Assembly (NCBI RefSeq): GCF_011752045.1
Contig: NZ_JAAKXW010000001.1
Location: 1,302,001-1,366,000 of the forward strand
Direction of reading: 5' to 3'
DNA from: Microbacterium hydrocarbonoxydans
Lineage (GTDB): Bacteria; Actinomycetota; Actinomycetes; Actinomycetales; Microbacteriaceae
DNA length: 64,000 nt
Position numbers and translations under genes: made by a program. The stretch's first letter is position 1. Each line of letters opens with the position of its first letter. A model generated the notes under the pieces. That model was not told the origin of the DNA, made no database searches, and worked only from the letters and a program-made list of their open reading frames with translations. Shown here in pieces: positions 1 through 8,637 of the stretch.

Positions 1-948
<948 letters not shown>

Positions 949-952
<4 letters not shown>

Positions 953-2133
953 CGCGAGCCTTCCGGTAGGGCGCCGACCAGGTCGGCGAGGGCGGGCGCG
1001 GTCCGCGAGCCGGCCGCCTCGCGGTCGCCGGCCGCGGTGAACCGTCGGTGATCCATGGCGGAGAGCAGCGCGGCGTCGACGTCTCGCCCCTCGGCGAGGT
1101 CGGCCCCCACCTCCGCAGCGAGCGGGGTGAGCAGCACGCCGTGCCGGTCGAAGCCGGTCGACACGACGAGGCCCGGTGAGACCCGGCCCAGCAGCGGTAC
1201 GGCATCGGGGCTGCCGGGGCGGGGGCGGGCGAGCATCTCGACGATCTCGCACTCGCCGATGCCGGGGACGACCGTGTCCGCATCGCGGAGCAGCGCGAGC
1301 ACGGATCCGGCCTGCACCCCCTCGACGCTGCCCTCGCGCACCGACGCCCCGAGGACGACGGTGCCGTCGTCCCGCGGCACGAGATACACCGACCGTCCGC
1401 GCACCTGTGCACGGACCGTGAGCGTCAGGAGCGGGCGCAGCCCCTCCGGAATCCGCAGCCGGAGGATGTCGCCCCAGACGGGCCGCAGCGGGAGCGACGG
1501 GACGCCCTCGATCGCCGCGCTGCCGAGGCCGGCGGCGACCACGACCGCATCCGCCTCGATCTCCGTGCCCGACGCGAGGCGGATGCCGGTCGCCGCACCG
1601 GCCGTGCGGATCACCGCATCGACGCTCTCGGGCCGGACGCGGTCGCCGAGCACCGTGAGCAGGGCGGCGGTGACCTGCCGCGGGTCGACCTGGTGGTCGT
1701 CGACGGTGAGCACGGCGGAGGTGACCGCCGGGCCGAGCGCCGGTTCCCGCTCGCGCGCCGCGGAACCCGTCATCCGTTCCGCCGGCAGGCCGTGCGCGCG
1801 CTGCAGCTCCGCCAGCGCGGCGAGCGCCTCGCGATCGGCTGCGTCGACGCCGACCGAGAGCGTCCCGTCGACGCGGTGGCCGACGGCGTGCCCGGCGGAG
1901 GCGGCGAGCCGCGCCACGAATCCCGGGTAGCGCGCGGCCGACGCCGCCATGAGCGACATCAGCGCCTCCTGCCCCCAGGCGGCCTCGGCAGCGTGGGCGA
2001 GCATCCCCGCGGCGGCGTGGCTCGCTCCGCCGGCCGGCCGCGGATCGCAGACGGCGACGTCGTGTCCTCGACGGACCAGCTCGTCGGCGGTCGCCAGGCC
2101 GATGATCCCGGCGCCGATCACAGCGATGCGCAT
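949..2133 (-). CDS. thiO: Glycine oxidase ThiO
   Basis: A 394-residue FAD-dependent DAO-family oxidase that converts glycine to the imine needed by ThiG. The N-terminal Rossmann motif ([15 protein letters not shown], residues 5-19) is intact, and the C-terminal region has the DAO-like [14 protein letters not shown] segment. It is the first gene after the TPP riboswitch: the ATG lies only about 6 nt from the AGGAAAGGG that forms both the aptamer's 3' edge and the likely ribosome binding site. It overlaps thiS by 4 nt. Use of ThiO rather than ThiH fits an aerobic actinobacterium. Confidence 0.93.
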
Positions 2134-2138
2134 TGCGT

Positions 2139-2222
2139 GCCCTTTCCTACGACGGTATGACCCGTATCAGGTTCAGCGGTCGGCACGTGGCCCTCTCAGC
2201 CCCTCTGGGCTCCCGCGGACAC
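2139..2222 (-). promoter_or_regulatory. TPP riboswitch (THI element)
   Basis: Read on the minus strand, the conserved THI-box pieces occur in order: CGCGGGAGCCC, GGGGCTGAGAGGG, GCTGAACCTGAT, then a GGGTCATACC/CGTCGTAGG closing segment. The 3' edge runs directly into AGGAAAGGG (2140-2148), which sits about 6 nt before the thiO ATG. Ligand binding is therefore expected to hide the ribosome binding site. It controls thiO-thiS-thiG. The 5' edge is approximate. Confidence 0.95.
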
Positions 2223-2237
2223 CTCTACTCTAGGGCT

Positions 2238-2921
2238 ATGCCCGCACTCCTCCCCTCCGTCGCCGACGCCGCCGGTCTCCGCGCCCGCCGCCGGGAGCTG
2301 CTCGCCGCCGCGAAACTGTACGTCTGCACCACCGCCCGCACCGCCGAGGGGGACCTGGCGGACTTCCTGGAGGCGGCGTACTCCGGAGGCGTCGACATCG
2401 TGCAGCTGCGCGACAAGGGGCTCGAGGCGCGCGCCGAGATCGAGGCGCTCGAGGTGCTCGCCGCCGTCGCCCGCCGTCACGGCAAGCTGTTCTCCGTCAA
2501 CGACCGCGCGGACGTCGCGGCGCTCGTCGGCGCCGACGTGTTCCACGTCGGACAGGGAGATCTCACGACCGCGCAGGCCAGGGAGCTCCTCGGCGACGAC
2601 GTCATCCTCGGCAGGTCGACGCACTCGGTGACGCAGGCTCTCGAGGCGGATGCCGATCCTGGGCTGGACTACTTCTGCGTCGGCCCGGTGTGGGAGACGC
2701 CGACCAAGCCCGGTCGCGCCGCGGTCGGACTCGGACCGCTCCGTGCCGTCGCGGCGACCGGCACCGCGAAGCCGTGGTTCGCGATCGGCGGGGTCTCCGC
2801 CGGGGAGCGCCTCGACGACGTGCTCGCCACCGGCGCCTCGCGTGTGGTGGTGGTCCGGGCGGTGACCGAGGCGGCCGACACGGAAGCGGTGGCGCGGTCG
2901 CTGCGCGCCCGCCTGGCGTGA
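2238..2921 (+). CDS. thiE: Thiamine-phosphate synthase ThiE
   Basis: A 227-residue TIM-barrel enzyme that joins HMP pyrophosphate and thiazole phosphate to give thiamine phosphate. Family motifs are present: [47 protein letters not shown] and FAIGGV. The ATG at 2238 is preceded by a TACTCT hexamer (2226-2231) ending 6 nt upstream, which suggests a leaderless transcript; the frame extends further upstream but only into riboswitch DNA. It is divergent from thiOSG, only about 15 bp from the aptamer's 5' edge, so it is not itself downstream of the TPP element. Confidence 0.94.
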   Translation: MPALLPSVADAAGLRARRRELLAAAKLYVCTTARTAEGDLADFLEAAYSGGVDIVQLRDKGLEARAEIEALEVLAAVARRHGKLFSVNDRADVAALVGADVFHVGQGDLTTAQARELLGDDVILGRSTHSVTQALEADADPGLDYFCVGPVWETPTKPGRAAVGLGPLRAVAATGTAKPWFAIGGVSAGERLDDVLATGASRVVVVRAVTEAADTEAVARSLRARLA

Positions 2922-2959
2922 GTCGTCCGTTCGTCACCGCCGGATCAAAAACCTTAACG

Positions 2960-2989
2960 TTGACGGGATTTGCCTGAGGCCGGTATCTT
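2960..2989 (+). promoter_or_regulatory. Sigma-A-type promoter of the SurE-like gene
   Basis: TTGACG (2960-2965) and TATCTT (2984-2989) are separated by 18 bp. They lie 45 bp before the surE-like ATG, which has a GAGGGAG ribosome binding site at 3023-3029. The local run is noticeably AT-richer than its surroundings. Confidence 0.6.
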
Positions 2990-3034
2990 CGCCATACCCG
3001 ACACCGTCGTCGGCCCCTACCCGAGGGAGCACTC

Positions 3035-4156
3035 ATGGCTTCGTTCCGTCCCCTGGCGCGCGCCTGCGCAATCGCGGCTGCTGCGCTGATGTCCGTCTCA
3101 CTGCTGGCCGGCGCCGGCCTCGCCTCCGCTTCGCCCGGCGCATCGCAGGGCAGACCCGTCGCAGCCACGTCGCTGGAGGGCCTCAGGATCCTCGTCACGA
3201 ACGACGACTCGATGCGCGCCGACCGGCCGAACAACTCCGACGGCCTCGGCCTGTACGAGATCCGCCGCGCCCTCTGCAACGCCGGCGCCGACGTCGTCGT
3301 CATCGCCCCGTGGCAGGTGCAGAGCGGCCGCGGCTCCGCGGTCACCAACAGCGGCGTGCTGACGCTCGGCGAAGACCCCGTGATCACCAACGCCGGCGAG
3401 GACGTCAGCGCGGAGTACGCGGACGACTGCGCCGACGCGCCCTCGGGCGGCGCTGTCTTCGGCCTGTGCGTGCAGGACGGCCCGTGCCAGCCCACGAGCC
3501 CCAGCGCGACTCCCGCCGACACCGTGAAGTTCGCCACCCGCGGCGGCCTGCACGCGACGGTGGGCTGGGAGCACCCCGACCTGGTCGTCTCCGGCATCAA
3601 CTCCGGCCTCAACGTGGCGAGTTCCGTGAGCGACTCCGGCACGGTGGGCGCCGCCCTCGCGGCCATCGAGCACGACATCCCGGCCGTCGCCTTCAGCACC
3701 GCGGGCACGAACGACCTCTCCAGCTTCCCGCTGGTGAACTACCGCTCGACCGCCGAGTGGGGTGCGCAGTTCCTCATCGGTCTCCGCGCCGAGGGCCTGC
3801 TCATGCAGAGCGAGTTCGGGCTCAACGTGAACTACCCGAACGTCTCGCAGGGCGCCGAGGCCCAGCCCGCCGTGTGGTCGTCCGTCGGCTCGCAGACGCT
3901 GGCCTACCACAGCTACGCCGTCCAGCCGAACGGCTCGTACCGGATCGTGCTCGGACTGTGCGCCGACGTGGCGGGTGAGGACCAGGCCTCGTGCGAGGAG
4001 GAGCGGTCGGATGCGGACGTCACCGCGTCCTGGTTCAACAGCACGATCTCGGTGACGCCGATCAGCTGGGACCGCACCTTCGGCTACAAGATGGGCGGGC
4101 AGCAGGAGCTCGCGCAGGTCGAGAAGTTCGTCGAGCACGACGCCCCTCGCCCCTGA
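3035..4156 (+). CDS. Secreted SurE-family 5'/3'-nucleotidase
   Basis: A 373-residue protein with a cleavable signal peptide (hydrophobic residues ~11-30, cleavage near ASASPG) followed by a SurE-like alpha/beta phosphatase domain. Visible motifs are the metal-binding ILVTNDDS (NDDS 56-59), APWQVQSGRGSA and VVSGINSGLNVASSVS. Bacterial SurE is normally a cytoplasmic enzyme of about 250 residues that dephosphorylates nucleoside monophosphates; this version is exported and carries extra loops rich in acidic residues and cysteines. A likely role is releasing phosphate from extracellular nucleotides. It has its own promoter and a strong terminator, so it is monocistronic. Confidence 0.85.
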   Translation: MASFRPLARACAIAAAALMSVSLLAGAGLASASPGASQGRPVAATSLEGLRILVTNDDSMRADRPNNSDGLGLYEIRRALCNAGADVVVIAPWQVQSGRGSAVTNSGVLTLGEDPVITNAGEDVSAEYADDCADAPSGGAVFGLCVQDGPCQPTSPSATPADTVKFATRGGLHATVGWEHPDLVVSGINSGLNVASSVSDSGTVGAALAAIEHDIPAVAFSTAGTNDLSSFPLVNYRSTAEWGAQFLIGLRAEGLLMQSEFGLNVNYPNVSQGAEAQPAVWSSVGSQTLAYHSYAVQPNGSYRIVLGLCADVAGEDQASCEEERSDADVTASWFNSTISVTPISWDRTFGYKMGGQQELAQVEKFVEHDAPRP

Positions 4157-4166
4157 CACCCTGAAT

Positions 4167-4203
4167 CGAGTCCCGGTGCGCTCCGCGAGCGCACCGGGAC
4201 TCG
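4167..4203 (+). terminator. Intrinsic terminator after the SurE-like gene
   Basis: A perfect 17-bp inverted repeat (4167-4183 with 4187-4203) with a 3-nt loop lies 11 bp after the stop codon. There is no T-run, as is common in high-GC actinobacteria. Confidence 0.8.
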
Positions 4204-4232
4204 TCGCATTCCGGCCGTGGCAGGATGGGCGG

Positions 4233-4259
4233 ATGCGCAGACAACGGGCCCACCGGTGA
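4233..4259 (+). CDS. Possible 8-codon leaderless upstream ORF
   Basis: ATG at 4233 opens a short frame, MRRQRAHR, whose TGA (4257-4259) shares its last base with the ATG of the MFS gene (TGATG). A CAGGAT hexamer at 4221-4226 ends 6 nt before the ATG, the same geometry as many leaderless genes in this window. If the transcript starts here, translation of the MFS gene would be coupled to this ORF. Translation has not been shown. Confidence 0.35.
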   Translation: MRRQRAHR

Positions 4260-5500
4260 TGCGAGGCCTGGCCGCGATGCAGGACCGCGGCTTCCGCTGG
4301 TTCTTCCTCGCCCGCGCGATCACGATGATCGCCGGGTCGATGTCGTCGATCGCGCTCGCCTTCGCCGTGCTCGGCATCGACAACGCCCCGGATTCGCTGG
4401 CGATCGTGCTGACCATCCACACGCTCGCCAACGTCGTGTTCCTCATCTTCGGCGGCGTCGTGGCCGACCGGCTGCCCCGCGCCCTCGTCATCCAGACCTG
4501 TTACGTGGTCGACATCCTCTCGATCGGAACGACCGCCGCCCTCCTCTTCACCGGTACGGCGACGGTGCCGATGCTGGCGCTCCTGGCCGCGGTGAACGGC
4601 GCGTCGTCGGCGTTCGTGATGCCGGCGATGCAGGGCATCATCCCGCAGCTGACGACCCCCGAGCACCTGCAGCAGGCGAACGCGATGCTCTCGTTCGTGC
4701 GCTCGGCGACGACCATCGGCGGCCCGATCATCGCCGGCGTCATCGTGGCGACGGCGGGACCCGCCTGGGTGATGGTGATCCAGGGCGCGGGCTGGGCGAT
4801 CGCGATCGTCCTGCTCGCGATGGTGCGGCTCCCTGCGCCGTCGCCGTCCGGGTCCAGCTTCTTCCGAGACCTGCGCACCGGCTGGCACGAGTTCTGGTCG
4901 CGCACCTGGATGTGGACGATCTGCCTCGCCTTCATGCTGCTCAACGCGATCCACATCGGCGCGTGGGGTGTCGCGGGGCCGTACCTCGCGAAGAACGACC
5001 CGCGCCTGGGCATCACCGGCTGGGGCTGGGTGGTCAGCGCCGAGGGCGCCGGCATCCTCGTGATGACGCTCATCCTCATGTGGTTGCCGCTGCGCCGCCC
5101 GCTGCGCTGGGGCATGCTCGCCGTGAGCGCGCTCGCGATCCCGCTGGCGATGCTCGGCCTGTACCCGCACGCCCTCCTCGTCGCGATCGCCGCCTTCGTC
5201 GCGGGCGCCGGGGTGGAGATCTTCAACACCGGCTGGAACGTCACCGAGATGGAGCAGATCCCGGGCGACAAGCTGTCGCGCGTGGCCAGCTACGACATGC
5301 TCGCCAGCTTCGTCGCGATGCCGGTCGGCACCCTCGCGTTCGGCTGGCTCATCGGGCACGTCGACGTGTCGGCACTGCTCGTCGGCTCGGCGATCGTGTA
5401 CGCCGTCGTCGCCCTCGGCACGATGCTCATCCCGAGCGTGTGGCGCATGGGCCGTGCCGAGGGGGCCCTCGCCGAGGTCACCGCGTCGGTGGATTCATAG
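4259..5500 (+). CDS. MFS family transporter
   Basis: A 413-residue polytopic membrane protein of the major facilitator superfamily. About 12 hydrophobic segments are visible, with the conserved loop 2-3 motif as GGVVADRLPR and an N-terminus (FRWFFLARAI...GSMSSIALAFAVL) typical of the TMEM175/EntS-like exporter branch. The substrate cannot be told from sequence. I chose ATG 4259 over an in-frame GTG at 4217 because the -10-like hexamer at 4221-4226 would put the transcript start downstream of 4217. The N-terminus from 4259 matches relatives that start just before the first helix. Confidence 0.85.
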   Translation: MRGLAAMQDRGFRWFFLARAITMIAGSMSSIALAFAVLGIDNAPDSLAIVLTIHTLANVVFLIFGGVVADRLPRALVIQTCYVVDILSIGTTAALLFTGTATVPMLALLAAVNGASSAFVMPAMQGIIPQLTTPEHLQQANAMLSFVRSATTIGGPIIAGVIVATAGPAWVMVIQGAGWAIAIVLLAMVRLPAPSPSGSSFFRDLRTGWHEFWSRTWMWTICLAFMLLNAIHIGAWGVAGPYLAKNDPRLGITGWGWVVSAEGAGILVMTLILMWLPLRRPLRWGMLAVSALAIPLAMLGLYPHALLVAIAAFVAGAGVEIFNTGWNVTEMEQIPGDKLSRVASYDMLASFVAMPVGTLAFGWLIGHVDVSALLVGSAIVYAVVALGTMLIPSVWRMGRAEGALAEVTASVDS

Positions 5501-5522
5501 CAATCGGGGTGAGACTGTCCTC

Positions 5523-6245
5523 ATGACCTTCGCCGCGCTTCAGCCTCTCGCCGACCGTGCCGCCCTGTTCACCGCCCTCCGCCAGGACCAGCTGCTCACC
5601 GCTGCGGAGGCGCTGGGCGAGCACCGTTGGGATGCCGACATGACGGACGGCACGATCATCTTCTCGGCGAATGCCGACGCATCGCGCCGGCTGGTCGCAC
5701 GAGCGCACCTGATCGCGACGATCGCCCCGGCGCCCCGCTCGCTGCTGTGGGCCTGGGCGCACCCCCACGGCGACCGGAGCGGCATCGCCACGCGGCTGCG
5801 CGACTACGGCGCCGCGCACGGCATCGCCGAGCTGACCGTCGGCGAGCTCCCGTTCCCGGCCGACGCCGCGGGCGACGAGGACTGGATCGCGGCGGCCGCC
5901 CATCAGGTCGGCGGGGCGGCGGTCGAGATCACCGGCGGCTCGCCGTACTACTCGGCGCCGGTCGGCGGAGGGACCAGGGCGGTGTTCCTGCTCGACGCCC
6001 CGCTCCCGCCGCTGACCGTGTCCGGATCGGTGGCCTCGCTCCCCCGCATCCTCGCCGGACTCGATCTCCCCGACGCCCGCACCTCCGTGTGGGACCTCGC
6101 CCGGCTCGCCGGGTGGAATCTCACCTGGACCGACGAGGCCTACACCGGTGCGATCGTCGCCGACGCCGGCGGTCAGGCCGCCTTCCGCTTCGACGAGCAG
6201 GCCCGGATCACCGGCATCGAGGGTTCCCTGACCCCGCAGGCCTGA
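5523..6245 (+). CDS. DUF6882-like hypothetical protein
   Basis: A 240-residue soluble protein with no signal or membrane segments. It has the aromatic-rich RSLLWAWAHPHG segment and alternating short helices that I associate with DUF6882 proteins of actinobacteria, whose function is unknown. GAGACT (5511-5516) ends 6 nt before the ATG, suggesting leaderless expression. It follows the MFS gene by 22 bp and could be co-transcribed. Family assignment is from memory of the pattern and is only moderately sure; that it is a real gene is well supported by codon usage. Confidence 0.7.
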   Translation: MTFAALQPLADRAALFTALRQDQLLTAAEALGEHRWDADMTDGTIIFSANADASRRLVARAHLIATIAPAPRSLLWAWAHPHGDRSGIATRLRDYGAAHGIAELTVGELPFPADAAGDEDWIAAAAHQVGGAAVEITGGSPYYSAPVGGGTRAVFLLDAPLPPLTVSGSVASLPRILAGLDLPDARTSVWDLARLAGWNLTWTDEAYTGAIVADAGGQAAFRFDEQARITGIEGSLTPQA

Positions 6246-6268
6246 GGTCCACACGCTCTCCCACGGCT

Positions 6269-6323
6269 CCGGTCGCAGAAGAGCACAGTCCCACGCTCGA
6301 GCACCGTGCTCTTCTGCGACCGG
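6269..6323. repeat. 55-nt palindromic element, copy 1
   Basis: A perfect 18-bp inverted repeat (CCGGTCGCAGAAGAGCAC at 6269-6286, complement at 6306-6323) with a 19-nt loop lies between convergent genes. Two other intergenic elements of exactly the same length and outer sequence lie at 7527-7581 and 34953-35007. It may also act as a bidirectional terminator here. Confidence 0.85.
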
Positions 6324-6358
6324 AACGACGGGGTTGCCGCGGCATCCGTGCGAGGCGA

Positions 6359-6835
6359 TCAGCGTCCGAGCCGCTGACGCGCGGTCTTCATGCCCGGGCC
6401 GATCGGGGCGTGCGTGGTCGCCGCGGCCAGGCCGAACGCGGGCATGTCGACATACACGGCCTCGAGGTCGGCGACGGGCACCTGATAGGTCTCGTGCCAG
6501 ACGCCCACGCTGCCGGAGCCCTGCAGCGTGCGCATGAAGTCGCGCCACGGCTGCAGGTGCGGAGCATCGCGATCGGCGGCGAAGCGCTGCAGGTGCTCGG
6601 GACTCTCCCAGTACGACAGCAGCAGCGTCGTGCGGCCGAACCAGTTGTGGGCGCCGAGCATTCCGGCATCCGGATGCTGGGCGAGATGCCGCAGCATCGG
6701 CCCCATCTTGCCGGCGACGCGCGCGACCTTGGCGACCTGCCACCAGCGGTTGGCGCGCATCCCGATGAGGAAGACGGTGATGTCGGATCGCTCCGGGGTG
6801 GCGGTGAAGCGACCGGGGAAGACATGCTGGACCAT
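6359..6835 (-). CDS. DUF4188 monooxygenase-like protein
   Basis: A 158-residue protein of the DUF4188 (Monooxy_af470-like) family, a dimeric alpha-beta barrel related to ABM-type monooxygenases. Typical features are FLIGMRANRWWQVAK near the start, GMLGAHNWFGRTTLLLSYW in the middle and GVWHETYQV towards the end. The substrate is unknown. It is divergent from a TetR regulator and shares a short operator region with it; a strong AAGGAGGG ribosome binding site precedes the ATG. The arrangement suggests TetR-controlled detoxification of a small molecule. Confidence 0.85.
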   Translation of the reverse strand: MVQHVFPGRFTATPERSDITVFLIGMRANRWWQVAKVARVAGKMGPMLRHLAQHPDAGMLGAHNWFGRTTLLLSYWESPEHLQRFAADRDAPHLQPWRDFMRTLQGSGSVGVWHETYQVPVADLEAVYVDMPAFGLAAATTHAPIGPGMKTARQRLGR

Positions 6836-6855
6836 CGGACCCTCCTTGGGGACAT

Positions 6856-6887
6856 TGTTATGTAACGCTGTTATGCAACAACGTTAC
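6856..6887. promoter_or_regulatory. Probable TetR operator in the divergent region
   Basis: TGTTATGTAAC (6856-6866) is repeated as TGTTATGCAAC (6869-6879) with a 13-bp period. GTAACG (6862-6867) forms an inverted pair with CGTTAC (6882-6887). The array lies between the DUF4188 and TetR start codons and directly upstream of the TetR -10 (TACGAT, 6890-6895), where bound repressor could block both promoters. Confidence 0.65.
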
Positions 6888-6902
6888 GATACGATCCATC
6901 CC

Positions 6903-7466
6903 ATGGCAAGACCCGCGACCTACGACGAAGCCCTCCGCGACCGCCTCCTCGACATCACCGCCGAGACGGTGGACAGGGAGGGCCCGGAACGGATCAGCCT
7001 GCGCGACATCGCCCAGCGGGCCGGAACGTCGACCTCGGCGATCTACGCCCTGTTCGGCGGCAAGGCCGAGCTGCTGGTGGCGGTGATCGAGCACGGCTTC
7101 ACGTCCTTCGGCACCGCGCAGGCCTCGACCGAGGGCGCGGGCCTCCGCGCTCTCGGTCTGGCGTATCGCGACTGGGCGAAGGCCAACCCCGCGCTGTACC
7201 GGCTGATGTTCGGCGGGGCGATCACCGACGCCGCGGGCTGCGCTCCGGACGCCGAGGTCATGAGCTCTGCGATGGCACCGCTGGTCCGGACGCTCGCGGC
7301 GCGCGTGCCCGAGGACGAGGTGATGACCGCCGCGGTGACCGTGTGGGCGCAGGTTCACGGCTCGGTGGCCCTGGAGCTCGCCGCGGTCGCCCCCGAGGTG
7401 ACGGACTGGGACGTCGTCTACGCCGCGGCACTGGATGCCGTGGAGCGCGCCTTCCCGCCGCGCTGA
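6903..7466 (+). CDS. TetR/AcrR family transcriptional regulator
   Basis: A 187-residue repressor. The N-terminal TetR DNA-binding domain is clear (RISLRDIAQRAGTSTSAIYALFGGKAELLVAV, residues ~32-63), followed by a helical ligand domain ending in the WAQVHGSVALELA segment of TetR_C_33-like relatives. TACGAT at 6890-6895 ends 7 nt before the ATG, so the mRNA is probably leaderless. The operator-like repeats upstream suggest autoregulation and control of the divergent DUF4188 gene. The inducer is unknown. Confidence 0.9.
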   Translation: MARPATYDEALRDRLLDITAETVDREGPERISLRDIAQRAGTSTSAIYALFGGKAELLVAVIEHGFTSFGTAQASTEGAGLRALGLAYRDWAKANPALYRLMFGGAITDAAGCAPDAEVMSSAMAPLVRTLAARVPEDEVMTAAVTVWAQVHGSVALELAAVAPEVTDWDVVYAAALDAVERAFPPR

Positions 7467-7487
7467 CGCGCCGCCCCCGGGTCGGGT

Positions 7488-7536
7488 TCCGGTCGCTCAG
7501 CCCGCTTCGGGTCGCTCAGCCCGCTTCCGGTCGCAG
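7488..7536. repeat. 19-bp tandem repeat, about 2.6 units
   Basis: TCCGGTCGCTCAGCCCGCT (7488-7506) is followed by TCGGGTCGCTCAGCCCGCT (7507-7525), then a partial third unit that runs into the 55-nt palindrome. It lies after the TetR stop codon. Confidence 0.75.
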
Positions 7537-7581
7537 TCGAGCACAGTGCGCAGGCGCGAGACTGTGCTCAAGTGCGACCGG
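7527..7581. repeat. 55-nt palindromic element, copy 2
   Basis: Outer arms CCGGTCGCA/TGCGACCGG (7527-7535, 7573-7581) and inner arms GAGCACAGT/ACTGTGCTC (7539-7547, 7561-7569) are separated by a 3x3 internal mismatch. It lies between the convergent TetR and folD genes and has the same length as the copies at 6269 and 34953. Confidence 0.85.
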
Positions 7582-7598
7582 AGCGATACGGACAGGCC

Positions 7599-8477
7599 TC
7601 AGACCAGGCGCTCGGCGGCCTCGACCACGTTCGTCATCAGGAGGGCGACGGTCATCGGGCCGACGCCGCCCGGGTTCGGGGAGATCCAGCCGGCGACCTC
7701 GGCCACGTCCGGGTGCACGTCGCCGAAGACGAGGCTCTTGCCGGTCTCGGCATCCGTCTCGCGCGTGACGCCCACGTCGAGCACGGCGGCGCCCGGCTTC
7801 ACGTCCTCGGCCTTGATGAGGTGCTTCACGCCTGCGCCGGCGACGATCACGTCGGCCTGGCGGAGGTACGGCGACATGTCTGGCGTGCCGGTGTGCACCT
7901 GGGTGACGGTCGCGTTGATGTCACGCCGGGTCAGCAGCAGTCCCATCGGGCGGCCGATGGTGACGCCGCGCCCGACGACCACCACGTGCTTGCCCTTGAG
8001 GTCGTAGTCGTTGCGCAGCAGCAGCTCGATCACGCCACGGGGCGTGCACGGCAGCGGCGTCGTGATCGGGCTGTTCACGTTCAGCACGAGCCGGCCGAGG
8101 TTGGTCGGGTGCAGGCCGTCGGCATCCTTCGCCGGGTCGATCCGCTCGAGGATCGCATCGGTGTCGAGGTGCTTCGGCAGCGGCAGCTGCACGATGTAGC
8201 CGTGGCACGCGGGGTCGGCGTTGAGCTCGTCGATCAGCGCCTCCACATCCTCCTGCGTGGCGTCGGCGGGGAGCTCGCGCTGGATCGAGTTCATGCCGAT
8301 CGCCTCGGACTGGCGGTGCTTCATGCCCACGTACAGCTGGGATGCCGGGTCGGCGCCGACGAGCACGGTCGCGATGCCGGGGACGATGCCCTTCTCCTTG
8401 AGAGCGGCGACGCGCTCCGTGAGCTCGGCCTTGATGGATGCGGCTGCGGCCTTGCCGTCGAGGATCTTCGCGGTCAT
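7599..8477 (-). CDS. folD: Methylenetetrahydrofolate dehydrogenase/cyclohydrolase FolD
   Basis: A 292-residue bifunctional one-carbon enzyme interconverting 5,10-methylene-THF and 10-formyl-THF. The catalytic [14 protein letters not shown] (YxxxK), the QLPLPKH segment, the NADP-site [12 protein letters not shown] and the family signature [15 protein letters not shown] are all present. I chose the ATG at 8477 because it gives the usual N-terminus ([12 protein letters not shown]); the longer frame runs into the repeat upstream. It follows glyA on the same strand with a 160-bp gap filled by a large palindrome. Confidence 0.96.
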   Translation of the reverse strand: MTAKILDGKAAAASIKAELTERVAALKEKGIVPGIATVLVGADPASQLYVGMKHRQSEAIGMNSIQRELPADATQEDVEALIDELNADPACHGYIVQLPLPKHLDTDAILERIDPAKDADGLHPTNLGRLVLNVNSPITTPLPCTPRGVIELLLRNDYDLKGKHVVVVGRGVTIGRPMGLLLTRRDINATVTQVHTGTPDMSPYLRQADVIVAGAGVKHLIKAEDVKPGAAVLDVGVTRETDAETGKSLVFGDVHPDVAEVAGWISPNPGGVGPMTVALLMTNVVEAAERLV

Positions 8478-8522
8478 GTCAGGAGCCCTTTCGAGGCGGG
8501 AGTCGGATGCCGGATACCGGGA

Positions 8523-8635
8523 GCGTTTCGTCTCGTCGCTCCGCTCCTCGCTCAACGACCGGGAGGGACCCGGTCGTTGAGCGAGAAGACGGTCGTCGAG
8601 CGAGCGAAGCGAGTCGAAACGCAGAGACGAAACGC
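8523..8635. repeat. Nested palindromic intergenic repeat
   Basis: An outer 12-bp inverted repeat (8523-8534 with 8624-8635) encloses a perfect 17-bp inner one (8547-8563 with 8569-8585, loop of 5 nt). Additional GTCGCTCCGCTCCTCG / CGAGCGAGCGAAGCGAG pieces lie between them. It fills the gap between glyA and folD. I recall similar TCGACTCGCTTCGCTCGC stretches as common in Microbacteriaceae genomes. It could attenuate or stabilise the glyA-folD transcript. Confidence 0.85.
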
Positions 8636-8637
8636 CG

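Noticed and set aside
3098..5359. A minus-strand open frame of about 750 codons
   Set aside because: Arg/His/Asp-rich antisense of the SurE-like and MFS genes; no domain.
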